DNA from: Leucocoprinus leucothites
Taxonomy: Eukaryota > Basidiomycota > Agaricomycetes > Agaricales > Agaricaceae
DNA length: 64,000 bases
Direction of reading: 5' to 3'
NCBI GenBank assembly: GCA_013368445.1
Contig: JAACJO010000005.1
Span: 2,294,001 to 2,358,000 of the forward strand
The position numbers and the translations under genes are program-made. Under the pieces are notes generated by a model. It did not search any database, had not been told where the DNA came from, and saw only the letters and a program-made list of their open reading frames with translations. Below are positions 27,395 to 40,590 of the stretch, piece by piece. How positions within the stretch are numbered: the first letter of the stretch is position 1; every line of letters begins with the position of its first letter.

Positions 27395-28487
27395 TCAAGC
27401 AAAACATCCAAGGCAGTGGTGACTCCATTGGAGATGTGAAGAACTTCCCTCCTTCATTATCTGAGGTGTGCAAGGTGTAGCAGTGGTGTTGGAAGAACGA
27501 ATAGTTAACGGCGAAGCAAGATCCTGGCAACCGTTAAAAGCAGTGGCAAGGCTTGGCATGGTGGCAGGGGAGTAGGAGCATGAAGATGACGCGATGTGAA
27601 AATGAGGGTAGGATAGGCGGCGGATTGAGGGTCGCTGTCGGGGCGCGAGTGTTTCACGTACTCTGCAAACACTGTTGCATGGGGTGCCAGGAAATTCGGC
27701 TTTTGAGACTAGGCACCCAAGGCTAATATGTGTAATGGCCCCCACAGCTGAGGTCCGATTTCCACGAGACGGGGTCCTTGGCTCGAAGTATCGCTCGATA
27801 CGAGGGGGATGTACTGGAGTGCGGATTATCTGTCTCACGGGAGTGAGAGGGGGTTCGTCGTGATTATGTGTGGGGCATGGAGAGGCTAGAATCGGTGGTG
27901 GAGGTGACATTGAGGGCGTGCCACAAAGTGTGGACCGTCGTGCCAAGATACGCGCATTATCAGGGGAAGAGCCGGAGCACAGCAGAGAGAATCTAGCATG
28001 TGGCCGGAAATTATCATTGTTAACCGCGCTAGCACGCCCATCGCGGCGTCCAGGATGTGGGACAAGGGCGACTAGTGAGGATAGTTCTTCAATTTCATGT
28101 GGTGCGTCCTTGGCAGCAGGCAGAAGAACAGACAAGGAATTTTCCACAGGATGCAGCTGTTTCCTGTTCAATACTCTTGTATTAGGGTAGTTCTGCCTAA
28201 CCTGGAGAATAAAGCTTCGTAGTTGACGAGATGTAGCCCGCTGCTCCGTCTTCCGCGCCAAGAAATGAGAGATGCGTCGCAGAGGGGCGATATGGTCTGA
28301 TAATTCAAGATGCGCTGAAGAGTGTTTCAATAGAAGCTGAGTAGAGCGGTGTTTTTCAAAGGCTTTGTAGATTGAGTGTCTTGATCTCGATCGTAGATTT
28401 GCAAATACCTTGTATGTATGCGCCAGTAACGTCGGGATCCTGGGTGAAAGAGTTTCGCTCTATTGAATAGTGATTTTTGATACACAT
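27395..28487 (-). CDS. Uncharacterised protein
   Basis: Exon 1 (28409-28487) starts MCIKNHYSIERNSFTQDPD and splices (46-nt intron 28363-28408) into a frame open to 27395, about 348 residues. An optional 45-nt intron after RSFILQ would shorten it to 333. The N-terminal part looks like a helical, conserved-type segment (AFEKHRSTQLLLKHSSAHL, SHFLARKTEQRATSRQLRSF). The rest is Ser/Pro/Arg-rich with TP and SP sites, suggesting a disordered, phosphorylated tail. I recognise no domain. It is divergent from the axis-protein candidate, with only 211 bp between starts, so the two may share a promoter. Confidence 0.5.
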
Positions 28488-28698
28488 ATTCGCTGGAGGC
28501 AGACTAACAGATATCGCTACAGATGTCGCTGAGGAGAAGGACTAAGGTCCAAACCCAAAGGTCAAGATTTATGAATTCTTGGGATGACGTCACACTATGC
28601 GTGTCTGTCACAGTCACATGATTCAACGCTATGCGTAGAACTGATGGAATGATATCCTGACTCCTGGGCTAAACCTGGGATTGAGCGGCCGTCTCGTC

Positions 28699-31600
28699 AT
28701 GGACCTTATCCTCGGGCTCGTTGCTGATATCCAGTCCTCGGTTGGCTCCCAAAGTAATAGGCCAGCATCTCAAGCCGCTTCAGAGCTCTCGACGATCATA
28801 AAGTGTATAGTGCGTTTCTAAACTGATGATCATGCCTTCGCAAGCTGAGGACTCGAAGCGATCGGAAACCCCAACCCGACAGGACCTACACCGAACCAAT
28901 GTTGTACTTAAAGATAAACTGATGCCTCTATATCAAACATGCCCGAACCTTACTCTTCAATTCACCTCGAAACTTCTCGAGTTTACTCTGTCAGTCGAGC
29001 GGGTCGCTTTCGAAGGAGAACTCGGATCACTCTGGAATGCCATTCCTGGCTCTGTCGCTACGGGGGTCTTGGTGAGATAGTACTGACAAGCCTCTCGAAT
29101 GAATATACCTCAAACTATACCCAGGATTTCCTAGAAGTCGATAAAAAATGCAAGACTCACAACCTGTCTTGTACATAAGTCTGACCTTGTGCCCAGCTGA
29201 TGTCAGGACCCTCGTTGCGCATAATTTTTATGGTGTAATATGTGACAACTACTTCTTCGATTCACCTGCTTCTGAGCGCGTACTCGGACGCAGTAAAGCA
29301 ACGACATTGACAGCAGTGAGAATATCTCTCAAAGGATTCATAGTCTGAGTGCTCATTCTTGCTACTCTCAGGTCTTCCAACTGCTCTCGGACTCTGTGGT
29401 TGGTCACCCAGAAAACCAGTCGAAACTGCGTCGTTCCACGAGCCTCGGCGGGTGAGTAAACCTCCATATCGGATTTCGTACCGTCCGTAATGGCAGAGGT
29501 AGCCACAGGATAGGAAACACCCTGACTAGGCTACAAGGTAAGGGCGCATATATTAACTTCGAATACATATTTACAGTTTACCAGATTTTCTTCCCTTGGA
29601 GGCCTTGCTCGAACTTTTTGCCAATCTCTTACCCTCTGCCAAAGCTGCAGGGGGGCAAGAGAAGCGAGCACAGTTTGTCAGACAAGTTTTCAATCCTACC
29701 TATTTCCCCAATTACCAGGAAATTGCGGAAATCTTGACATCGCCCGTCTTGGACTGGACTATTACCTCGCAGAGAATTTCTGACTCCTTAGCGGTTGGAA
29801 AGCCTCTTTTGTAAGCCTTTGGATCCAACAGAACATGCATATACTCAGATCTTCTAGCCCGCAACCATTTGAAACAAAGCAGATTGTGATAGGAAGCTCC
29901 CAGACCTACCCCGTGGAACGCATATACGTAGATGGCTCTGGATTTTTGGCGAGTGTTGATGAGGTGGGCATCGAGGATCTTAACAACATATCTTCATCTG
30001 ACGTCCCCCGGAGGGAGACACTCTTTCAACTCTCCAACTACCTTATCGCCAGCTTGAGAAACTTTCCGTCTCAAGACCCTCAAAAGGTGTTGTGGTTGTG
30101 ATAGTTGTATCAAAGGTACCGCCAATCAAGAACCAGGAAATCTTGCCTGCTCCTTTGTCTCAAGAAGAGGGCCGCTGTCAATGCTCCTGGGAACTCAAGG
30201 CCAATGATGCGGAGAGAATGTTTTATGCCCTGAGGCATAGAAAACTGGTAGACAAGATACTTTCATTTGCGCCTTTATCTGACACTTGCATAGGATCACT
30301 TGTTGACTGCGGCATCCAGGAAGATATCCCTCTCAAGCGGTGGCGTAGAGTTTTTAGACACCCGTCCTCCTGTTCCAAGCCAAGTGAGCCATCCCAGTAG
30401 AGCCTCGGGCGACTGATTGATTTTTCTTTCCAAGATAAAAGCTAAAGAAATATCCTCATGCATGTAAATCGAGTTTCTGCTTGAGTGTATTGCTAATCAA
30501 ATCCTCTAGTATGGTCGAAAGTCGATCCACATGAGACATCACCGCTGTTACCCAAGTCAGCCACAAGCCACGTTGGTGCTGCAGTAACACCTCGTTATGC
30601 AACGTCGAAATTAGGCTACAAGGACACGCCTTCTGCTAGCATAGCACCGGGCGAGAGTGGACTTCAACCTTCTAAAGTCCCTGTCCCTGTCGCCGCCTTG
30701 AATGACAGAGGGCCACTCCCTGAACTAACGGATTTAGACTCTGAACCAGAGAATAGCCCAAGCCAAATAGTGCGCAGAGTAACACGTAAAAACAAGCGTG
30801 CGTTCGTGATCAAGTCTGATACCGAACCTGAAAGTCTTGCCAAGCGACCTCTTGAGTCTGAGGCGGACAAGAACCAGCCCAAAACAATGATCAGTCCCTT
30901 ATCGAAACCGTTTTTTGCACAAACACCCGGTAAGAGGGCTTGAACATAGTCCTTTAATTATAGCTTAGTGCTTCTTCTGCAGCTCGAAAGAAAGGAAAAG
31001 AGAACACGAAGGTCCAAACAGCTCGACAGACTCGAGCCACTACACGAGCACTTGCTGCAACTACTGCTTTCCGTGGGTATCGTCCTCAGAATATCAGGGT
31101 GCCCAGGTTCACAAACCGTAACGTAGAGTCTCCATCCGATCGTAATTCAAGAAAGCATAAACTTGAGGAAGAAGTCTACGATGAAAATCAGATCAAAAAG
31201 GCAAACAGGTCGAACGCTCCTCCGGCCAAGCGGCCACGTCTAAAAGAAGAGACAGCAGAAAACGCGCCTTTCTCACCCATGAAAGAACAACCGAAGCGTC
31301 CCAAGCCACGACCAGTGAGGAATTATCGTACTAAACGCGGCTCCTCGCCCCCGGCCAGTGCGCGAACTAGCGCAGGTGTGGATCAGGACAAGCCTCAAGC
31401 AACCAGTAGGACGGCCGCGACGAGAATGAAAGACGGAAAAAATAAGACTGTTAAACCCAGGCCCGCGAAGCCGCCTCCCACCGTAAAGGAAGAAAGGAGG
31501 CCCAAGTTGCGTGATATCATCTCAATAAGTTCCGACGGAGAGTGTCAAAAACAAAAACAATCAGTCCGAAGATCACCTAGGATCAATAAGGTAAGCTACA

Positions 31601-33084
31601 GTCCATTTTGCTGCACGACTTGTTTGTAACCGCTCATTCATAGGCTGCCATTCAGACGGCTCAGCTGAACTCCAAAGGATTGCGAGAGGATCCAAAGCAA
31701 CTGGGACAAGAGGTGATTGTTCGTCATTATAAGTGAGATTATAATTCATCAAACCAGTCTCGTGTCCAACAGAAACCTCCAAAGCCTAAACGGAACAAGG
31801 CACCGTGGGACAGTCCTTCACTCACCGCTCAGGTTGAATTATCAAAGAGCGATATGGCTACTAGCTCCATGCAACTATCTGAGCTCATGGACCCTCCAGC
31901 CCTTGGGTTTGACGTGCAAATGTGGAACGCAAACGTCAGTGGCACGGAATGTTTCTCGTAAATACTCATCTCACGTAAAGAACAGTCTTCCAAACCGGTT
32001 TCCCGAATGCCCACTCCGGTTGAGAAGTGTCAGGAGGACGTTGAAATGGTAGATCTAACAAAAGACGGCCCTTCCCCAGAAGTCAACCAGGCAAAGTCTT
32101 TAATGCCTGTCATTCTGCCCGAAAGACCCGCACGTCGACTCTCAGCCACTCGAGTAGACCAAGAGGCGATAGGTGTTCCCAGCCGTACAAGCCACTCGCT
32201 GATTGATACTGTCCCACAAGCTCGTCCTACTATGAGGGCGGTCAAAGTCGTCCAGACAAAAACCATGGTTGATATAGGCATCCAGGTCGATACCGTTGAA
32301 GAGATATCAGTTACGCCTCAACCTCTTGTTTCTCAAAATCCTTCACCTGTGGCCCCGGCACCAGAGCCATCTGTCAAATCTCTACCGAAAGTTCAAACCC
32401 TAACAGTTGCGCGAAGGAGGAATTCTTTTGCTTTTGTTACCTCAACGCCAGTACCGAAGCCTAAACTCGACGGGACTCCATCGCTTATTACCAAACCTCC
32501 TATGATTCCTCGGATGCGCCAGAGGCCAGTGTTTGCAGCCGAGCCCTCCGAGAGTGTTCGCTCAGTTAGGCGTCGTGTACCTGAGCGCGTCACTCGCAGC
32601 ATTGGTGATGTGAGTTCGATAGGATTCCTATAATTTGGTGACCGACGCTAAAGGATCGCCCAGGTTCTTAGCGAGATCAACGATGCTATACTAAGCAAGA
32701 TCGAGTCCAAGTTCGACGGAGTGCGTGGTGATCTAAGAGCCGCGCAGAAAAGATTACTGGACACGACGGCAGAGAGACTGGGGGAGATGCAGTCAAAGAA
32801 GTGAGTTGGACTTTTTTTTCCGCTCAGGTCAGGATTTAACATTGGACAAATCCAGTATCGAACAGTATAATGTTCTGGTGGAGCTTTTTGAAAAATATGC
32901 GACGGAGCGCAGGGGTAACCTTCAGTTATTTGATGAAATAAGGAGGGCAAACCAAGAGGCCGTAGATGGTGTCGCTGAAATCCTCCTGAAGCTTAGTCGC
33001 CAGAGTCTCTCTAAAAAGTTCCCCAAAAGCCTTTTCGCCAGTTCCCTTGGTATTCTGAAGGAGAGGAAGTCGCTTTACCAGTAG
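28699..33084 (+). CDS. Candidate meiotic chromosome-axis protein (Red1/Rec10/SYCP2-like architecture)
   Basis: A multi-exon gene starting MDLILGLVADIQSSVG at 28699 and ending GILKERKSLYQ at 33084. The N-terminal third is helical and ARM-like (NLTLQFTSKLLEFTL, LPLEALLELFANLLPSAK, AQFVRQVFNPTYF, DWTITSQRISDSL). It is followed by a predicted beta-rich, PH-like segment: VERIYVDGSGFLASVDE, VVVVIVVSKVPPI, CSWELKANDAERMFYALRHRK. A long basic, disordered middle (about 30500-32600) has many KRPR/KKxK stretches. The C-terminus (32660-33084) is a helical, coiled-coil-type segment (SEINDAILSKIESKFDG, NVLVELFEKYATERRG). ARM plus PH-like plus disordered linker plus C-terminal coiled coil is the layout described for Red1 and SYCP2. 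Identity is an inference from architecture and family memory, not proof. Exon boundaries in 29100-30120 are tentative. Confidence 0.5.
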
Positions 33085-33265
33085 ATTCAGTGAAACAATT
33101 TGTTATTACCTTCCGGTTGTGACGTAGACAGCAACGAACGTGCATTTGACGTGTCGAAATGGTGTTGCGTGAGACTCTCGCTAGGGAGGAGGGGTTCTAT
33201 TTTTATATACCGTAACTCTCGTTAGGGAACCCGACCCTTACTCTAATTTTTGTCTTCCTACCCTC

Positions 33266-36200
33266 ATGCAAGTCTTGACGCGTGTTTCGCCATGGTATAG
33301 AACACTCACGCTCCCAAGACTTCGTTCAATCCAACAATCTAGACCATGCGGTGGTGTGGAAGCTAGACGTCTCAATTCAGTCGCTCGGGTGTATCACACG
33401 CACAATGAATGTGTCATCCGAAGCCAAAATGAGGGAGGAATATCAAGACAGAAGACCATCACCAATTCTCGGTTATCTTATCTTCGTCCGACATCTGTAA
33501 TCCCCTCTCACTTGCGACATTGTTCATCGGTACACATGGCCTCGCTCACTACCCCAGGAGCCTCTGACGAATACCGTCTCCCGACGAATGTCAAGCCCAC
33601 TCACTACGATGTCACAATCAAGACGGATCTTGAAAATCAGACGTTCGAGGGTTTTGTTCGAATCGAGTGAGTATCCTCCTCCTTTGGCGGTTGTAACCGA
33701 ACTCATTCATTCGTAGTTTGGACGTGAAGGAGCCAACGAGTCGCATTATCCTGAACACATCTGAACTTGACCTCGGAACAGCGTAAGCCTTCGGACTCAG
33801 TATCCTATTCGTATGGCTGGGACTGACCTAACTATAATGCAGATCGCTGTACTCAGATACTCTCAAGATTGATGAAGTTCTCGGTGAACAAACCATCGAC
33901 AAAACTTCTGAACGGGTTGCATACAACATCGGCGCTACACTTCCCGCAGGATCAAAGGCGTCCCTCAAAATCGCTTTCAAGGGTGAGCTTACTGGAAGCA
34001 TGATGGGCTATTACAGGTCCACATACGAGAAGGATGGAAAAACGAAGTACTATGCTCTGACGCAGTTCGAGGTACGGATTCTGCCAGTTCCAGAAAACAA
34101 TCATGTTTTGTTGATATCCTCTGTAGCCCACTGCTGCACGTCGTGCATTCCCTTGCTGGGATGAACCCCTCCTCAAAGCTACCTTTGGTATCACTCTGAT
34201 TTCTCGCGCGGAAACCACCAGTCTCAGCAACATGCCCGCCGTTTCGGAGGAAGCGATTACGCCCAATACCCATGCATCTAAGGGTGATCCGGGCTATGAG
34301 GCATTGTTCTCTGGTCTGAAAGATGGTGAATGGAAGGTCACCAAGTTCCAGGATACTCCGCCCATGTCGTCCTACATTGTGGCGTTCGCTAATGGTCACT
34401 TTGAGTACTTGGAAGATTCTGTGGTCCTTCCTTTGAGTGGAAAGACTCTTCCATTGCGCATTTACAGTCAGTATATATAATCTCAATGGCGAGAGTAGTG
34501 GCTGACGCCCTTTGCAGCAACCGCTGAGCATATTCATCAAGCGCAATTTGCTCTCGACGTCAAGAAGGCGGTACTTCCCTTGTACGAGAAGGTATTTGAT
34601 GTAGGGTACCCTCTTCCTAAGTTGGACACACTCGTGGTAAGTTTCTATAACTTGAGTGTTTCTGCATTTCGCGCTCACTTCGCCTTGCTCTAGGCCAGTG
34701 ACTTCGACGCCGGTCAGTGCCGTCATTTCAGTATTGGTGATTGAACAGTTACTGACTCCAGCCATCTCCTCAGGTGCTATGGAAAATTGGGGACTGATTA
34801 CTGGTCGAACCAACGCTTTCCTTCTTGACCCAAAGAAAGCAGACCTTCAAGCAAAGAAACAGATTGCTTCCACTCAAAGTCACGAAGTTGCTCACATGTG
34901 GTAAGTGCACAATTGCCTTTTGACGGCAGTTAAGGCTAAGTGCGTTTGAAGGTTTGGAAACATTACGACGATGGAGTGGTGGAACTATCTCTACCTCAAC
35001 GAAGGTTTTGCGACTTTGGTCTGTCTTTTAAGCATCTTTTGACATATTGCAATACCTAATTGCCTCTGCAGATGGGAGAAGTCATCATCGCAGGTGAGAA
35101 CATTCTTCTAATATTTAATTCATTGGCTGACCCCTCTCGATCGTCTAGACAAGTCAGTCTTCTTTTGTAGTATACGGAGCCACTTTTTGGGCTGATGTCT
35201 TGTGCAGAGTGTTCCCGGAGTGGAAAGTCGATTCCAACTTTATTTCGGAGCATCTCAATAGGGCCCTTAACTTGGATGCGAAACCCTCATCTCATCCAAT
35301 CGAGGTCGATTGCCCGGATGCTAACCATATCAATCAGGTAATGGATGGCCCATTTTCATAAAGCCCAGCGACTCAAATATACCAGATTTTCGACAGCCTG
35401 TCTTATTCCAAGGCTGCATCAGGTCAGCAATAACTCCAGCCGTTGTATTACGTCTGATTCTCATAGAATGCTTGCAGTCCTGCGCATGCTCTCGAACTAT
35501 GTCGGGGAGGACCGCTTCTTGAAGGGCGTTTCTATCTACCTCAAGAACAAACTGTATGGGAACAGCGTCACCACCGATCTCTGGCAAGGCATCAGTGAGG
35601 CAACGGGAATCGATATACCTCAAGTAATGGACAATTGGGTCATAAAGGTGACGTAAGGCTGCTTTGGAAATTTTCGTCAATGCTCACAAGAATGAGATAG
35701 ATTGGATTCCCTGTACTTACTGTGACCGAGACCGCCGATGGCATCCGTGTACGTCAGGATCGATTCTTGGAGACAGGCAAAGGCCAAGGCGCAGACAACG
35801 AGACTATCTGGTCCGTACACATCTGTTTTTCCCTGCTTGTCGTGTTCATAAAGCTTTTGAAGGAACGTGCCCTTGCGTCTCCTCACCGTTGGTGCCTCTG
35901 GAAAAGCGGTCATTGACACTGAAGTTCTTCTAACTGAACGGGAGCAAATCTTTAAGGTTGACACTAGTAAGCCTTACAAGGTGAACGCTGGTACCACTGG
36001 AGTTTGTAAGTTAATAGCAGCAGTGTCAATTGGTAGGTCTTGTTTAGCTTAGCTGACCTGCCTCTTCGCAGACCGCGTTCTATACGAGCCCAAGACGGTA
36101 GCCAAGATTGCCGAGGAATCTGCCAAGGAGAAATCAGTGTTCTCGCTTAATGATCGCATGGGCCTCGTTTATGATACGGTGTCGTTGTCAAAGGCCGGAT

Positions 36201-37568
36201 TGGCTGATGTTAGCAGCGCCCTAACGCTAATTGATGTTCTTGGGAAGAATGAAAAAGAATGTCAGTTTGTCCTATGTCAGTTTTCTTTGGTGCCACATTT
36301 ACATCATTCGTGTAGACCTTGTTTGGGCTGGTATTTCGGACAACTTGAGCACGCTGGTCTCCACCTGGTGGGAGAATGAACAGGTGGTCGACCAGCTCAA
36401 TGCTCTGCGCAGAGTGAGTGCCAGAAAGCCCTCCACCGTCATGGTGGCTAATTCAGTTCCAGGCGCTGTTTGTTCCTTTGGTTGAGAAGTTGGGCTATGA
36501 ATACAGTGCCAGTGATTCCGCTGATACGACTCTTCTTCGTACCCTCTCTATCTCCGGTGCGGCTGCAGCGCGTGATCCAGGGTTAGTAGGCCGCTTTGAT
36601 TACCTTGAACGTTACTGACTCGCATATTAGAGTCATCAAGGAGCTGCAAGGCCGTTTTGAGCATTTCATGAAGACAGGCGATGACTCTCGCATTCCAGCT
36701 GATCTTCAGCGTGTGACTTTCAGTACCGTATGTCTCAGCACTGCGAGTGCTCGGAGCCTTTTGCTAACCTTTGGGTGAAGGTTGTACGCAATGGAGGTGC
36801 CGCAGAGTATGACGCCATTGTTGGGATTCATGACAAGCCTAAGACTCCAACTGCCAGAGTTGCCGCTATGTATGTCCTTCGATTCTTGTCATGATACCGC
36901 TAGACTGATTCCGATAGCGTCGCAATGGGCGCTACGCGCGATCCCGAGCTGCTGAAGAGGACATTCGAATTTATCAAAACCAAGGCTAGGGATCAAGATA
37001 TCGTCTACTACTTCCGTGGACTGTCTGTCAACACCAAGATGAGGCACGCGCTTGTTGACTATTTCAAGACTGAATATGAGACTGTGAGTTGTCAGGGATC
37101 TGATGAAACGGCGTCCTTTGACAACGACTGTTTGTAGCTTGTGAAACGCTTTGGTGGCAACTTTACGATGCAATCTCTTGTTTCCGTTCGTTTTCATACA
37201 CTTATTCGCATTCATGATCCGACCGTTGATTTTGTCGTTCTAGTCGTCGTTCAACTTCTTATCCACGGAGAAAGACCTCAAGGAAACGGAGGAGTTCTTC
37301 AAGGTTCGCTGTCTTCTTCTCCCACAATACCAAGAGACCTGAAACGTTCTTGCCGTAAATTTAGGACAAGGATACGTCAAAGTACAACTTGGCATTGGCA
37401 CAGAGCTTGGATAGCATTCGTGCAAGGATTCAATGGTTGGCGGTACGTCATTTTTTCTCTCTCGGACATCACGATGAACAGAGGGGCTGATTATTGTTCG
37501 ACTTGCAGCGCTCGACTGCAGATTTGGAGGGATGGTTGAAAAAGTGGCAGAGCGGTTCAAAGCTTTGA
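33266..37568 (+). CDS. M1-family zinc aminopeptidase (Ape2/puromycin-sensitive type)
   Basis: A many-exon gene for a metallo-aminopeptidase that removes N-terminal residues from peptides. Visible motifs: the substrate-binding GAMENWGLITGRT at about 34774, the zinc site HEVAHMW (split by an intron near 34900), and the third ligand Glu in LNEGFATL, exactly 18 residues after HEVAH. The N-terminal beta domain begins YRLPTNVKPTHYDVTIKTDL and the C-terminal ERAP1-C-like helical domain ends WLKKWQSGSKL. Two in-frame starts exist: ATG at 33266, giving an Arg-rich, acid-poor leader of 90 residues, and ATG at 33536 (MASLTTPGASDEYRLP). The first would suit mitochondrial import and the second a cytosolic form. 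The frame is intact in the parts checked; exact exons were not all resolved. Confidence 0.93.
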
Positions 37569-38714
37569 AAAAGGCTGTTTCCAGAGGCGATTGGTCATTT
37601 GAGCTCTTATTACTTTGCTCTCTGCCAATGACATTGAGGAGAATTTCGGTGCTGATGTTACGAGAATTGCTTATGTTTAATACATTTGCGGATCAGTAGA
37701 AGATAGTGTGCGGATTTAGTTTGGAGATTGGTGTGCCTATTTGTGCTAAGATTTTCGCAGCACTACGGTAAATTGCGAATGTTTTGGAGAAGACTTCTTT
37801 TCGATTTCAGCGGAAATGAGACAATGTTGGGGAAGAACTTGATGAAACTCCTCCCTCGGCTTTCTCTGAAACTCCTTCGGCACCGAGATGGTGTGAATGT
37901 CGGTGGACGTGTCGTGTCGGTGTTGGCATTGCATATTTAAAGAGGGACACATGGTTTTCGTGGTTCTCTGTCTTCCGCTACTAGGAAAGGGAATGGGATG
38001 ATACCACGAGACATGTTCCACAGGCGGAACGACGGAGCTTTCAACTCTGGCATCAAAGTCTAGACACAGAATGGCAACTTGGTAAAATTTAGGGTATTCG
38101 ACAGGGTGCTTGGAAGCCAATGACCAAGGCCAAATGGTAGCTTGATTTGGGACATCCTCGGCCTGATTGGTTCGGTCAATACAGCGGGGAAGATACGTCT
38201 TTGGCTCTCGGAGGTTATAGACACCCGTGAACTAATTGATCTCTCTGCACAAGTCTTAGGACAGGAGCTCAAGTAATGCAGCTCAGGGGAACAAGGACAG
38301 TAAATTGGACCGAGGCGTGGCATCGGAGCCAATGTAGATAAATAGGAGAACGAGGAACATGTCATAAAGAGCAGAAATGGATGGTAATTGGGACTGATGA
38401 GATCTTGCAGGGCGGCATCGAGGGACTTTTGAAATGCAGACCCAGCCGGACGGTTATATTTATATCGCTCGCTAGTCATGCGATGCCGCTGTCCCTCTCC
38501 TCTCTCTCAGCCACACACACACACGCCTGTACGCTCTCGTCGCAGCTGGCGATGATGGTGGACTGGTGGACCGTATGTGTGTGGTGGGGGTCAGGGATGT
38601 GGGTAGTGGTGGAAGATAGAACCTGATTGGTATAGGGGTAGATTACATCAGCAAAGAAAAGGTCGATGAGCAGTAGGACTGGTCGCTGTAGACAACGACC
38701 TCGCAGTGCTCGCC
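37569..38714. other. Intergenic, no gene recognised
   Basis: Contains the 3' flank of the aminopeptidase gene and the ABD1 promoter. A short (CA)n microsatellite lies near 38511-38525. Small ORFs on both strands lack domains. Nothing else supported. Confidence 0.5.
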
Positions 38715-40590
38715 ATGCCGGCATTTGACCCAGTGCGAGATGCAGTGCTAAACTCGCCAGTCGAGCAGACACACACTCCAGTGTTTGCTCGCAGACCACG
38801 CTCTCCCATTGCCAGTCCCTCTTTGACCCGCCGTGCGACTGACCTTTCCATGCTTCTCAATACTGACTCTGTTCCTCCACCTCACAGGGCACAGGCTTCT
38901 GCCCTTTCGCATATTCTTCATAGTTCACCGAGTGGAGAGGACGATAAACTTGCAACATCTGCTCCGTTTCGTCGGACATCCCATCATCAGTCTGACTCTC
39001 ACTTTGCATACCCACCCGAGCCACACCATCATCACAACGAACGCTCCCCTTCTCCAAACCGTCTTTTTCCAGATTCCCCTCGCTCTAGACCCTCTTCATC
39101 GTCGTCCCACGCTCCACCTCCACCGTCTACAGCCCGTAACACTACTTCACCAATGCTCTCTCCTCGTACACCATCGACACTTCCCTACAATCCTACAAAG
39201 CGTATATCACCCGCAGGATCCGTGCTGCAGCCCCTCACACCTGTAGAAATGCAGATGTTTAAGAATTACTGCGGGAGGGGTGCTGCGCGGTTGATGAAGC
39301 GTAAACGTGCGGCTAGCAACGACCCAGAGTTGCCTCCTAGCAAACGACACGCGGGGGATGTCGGCCTGGTCGTAAACCACTGTACGTATGATCCCTTAAT
39401 ATACACTGAAGTTTTCTCATTTTATTTATTTCAGACAACTCGCGGCCCGATGTCGGTGTCGTCCAACGACAGGAATCACCTATCATTGGTCTCAAGAATT
39501 TCAACAACTGGGTCAAGTCGGTGCTAATAACACGGTTTGCCCATCCTGTACTATCAACAAGTCCATATTCACAAGGACGAGCAAAAGGCAAGGTCCTTGA
39601 TATGGGCTGCGGAAAAGGTGGTGATATCACAAAGTGGTCGAAAGCAAGAATTCGAGAACTTTTGGCCGTCGGTGTGTAGCCCTTATCTTACCGATTTTGC
39701 ATTCCGATATACTCACAAGATGTCGGGGAACAGACATTGCTGGTGTATCAGTAGACCAAGCGCGCGATCGATGGTTAAGCCAAAAAGGGACAAAATTCGA
39801 AGCAACATTCGCTACTCTCGACTGCTACTCTGAGCCACTATCTCGAGCATTCCCTCCCGCAAAACTTGTTCAACCGTTTGATGTCGTCTCTATGCAATTC
39901 TGTATGCACTATGCCTTTGAAACAGTACAAAAAGCTCGCTGTATGCTCGACAATGTCACGAAATATCTCCGCCCGGGTGGCGTCTTTATTGGCACAATAC
40001 CCAATTCGGATTTCCTCTTGTACGTTCACTAAATTGTTTGTTTGATGTTTGATGTTCACTGACTTTACTATCTCAGAGAACAACTGAATAATATACCTCC
40101 CGACCGGCAAGACCTATCCTTTGGCAACGATGTATACACCATCCAATTTGAGGACCGCGAAAAACAACCCGTGTTTGGCCATAAATACACTTTCTTCCTT
40201 CAAGATGCCGTGGAAAACGTACCAGAATATGTCGTCAGATGGGAAAGCTTTCGTCGGTAAGTGATGTCATCTCGATTTGTGATTCTGAGGGAGCATGGCT
40301 GATTCTGACCTTGATCCAGGATGGCGGCAGATTATAAACTGGAGCTCATATACAAGAAAGATTTCCATGAGGTTTTTATGGAGAATCAGGAAGATCCCGA
40401 GTTTGGACCGTTGATGGTTAGGATGAAAGTTGTGGATGCGAATGGTGAGAGTTCGATGGATGAAGCCCAATGGGAAGCTGCCAGTACGTTTCTTCTTCCT
40501 CTCTCGACTTTCCGTGGCTTATGTCATTCCCTTACTTTCTCGCTTGGCTTAGACATCTATGTTGCTTTCGCTTTTCGAAAAGTCGAGTGA
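38715..40590 (+). CDS. ABD1: mRNA cap guanine-N7 methyltransferase
   Basis: Six exons (38715-39381, 39435-39671, 39734-40019, 40077-40256, 40320-40483, 40553-40590) encode 523 residues. The enzyme transfers a methyl group from S-adenosylmethionine to N7 of the mRNA cap guanine in the nucleus. About 200 N-terminal residues are disordered, rich in Ser/Pro/His, with SP sites and a KRKRAA nuclear-type basic motif. The catalytic domain has [11 protein letters not shown], the SAM motif [15 protein letters not shown] (around residue 276), the [15 protein letters not shown] block, [12 protein letters not shown], and a C-terminal VYTIQFED...[19 protein letters not shown]. All are hallmarks of the Abd1/RNMT family. 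The start was chosen at MPAFDP, an ATG with pyrimidine-rich upstream context. Confidence 0.96.

Noticed and set aside
38511..38525. (CA)n run as a functional element
   Set aside because: Short simple repeat with no further structure.
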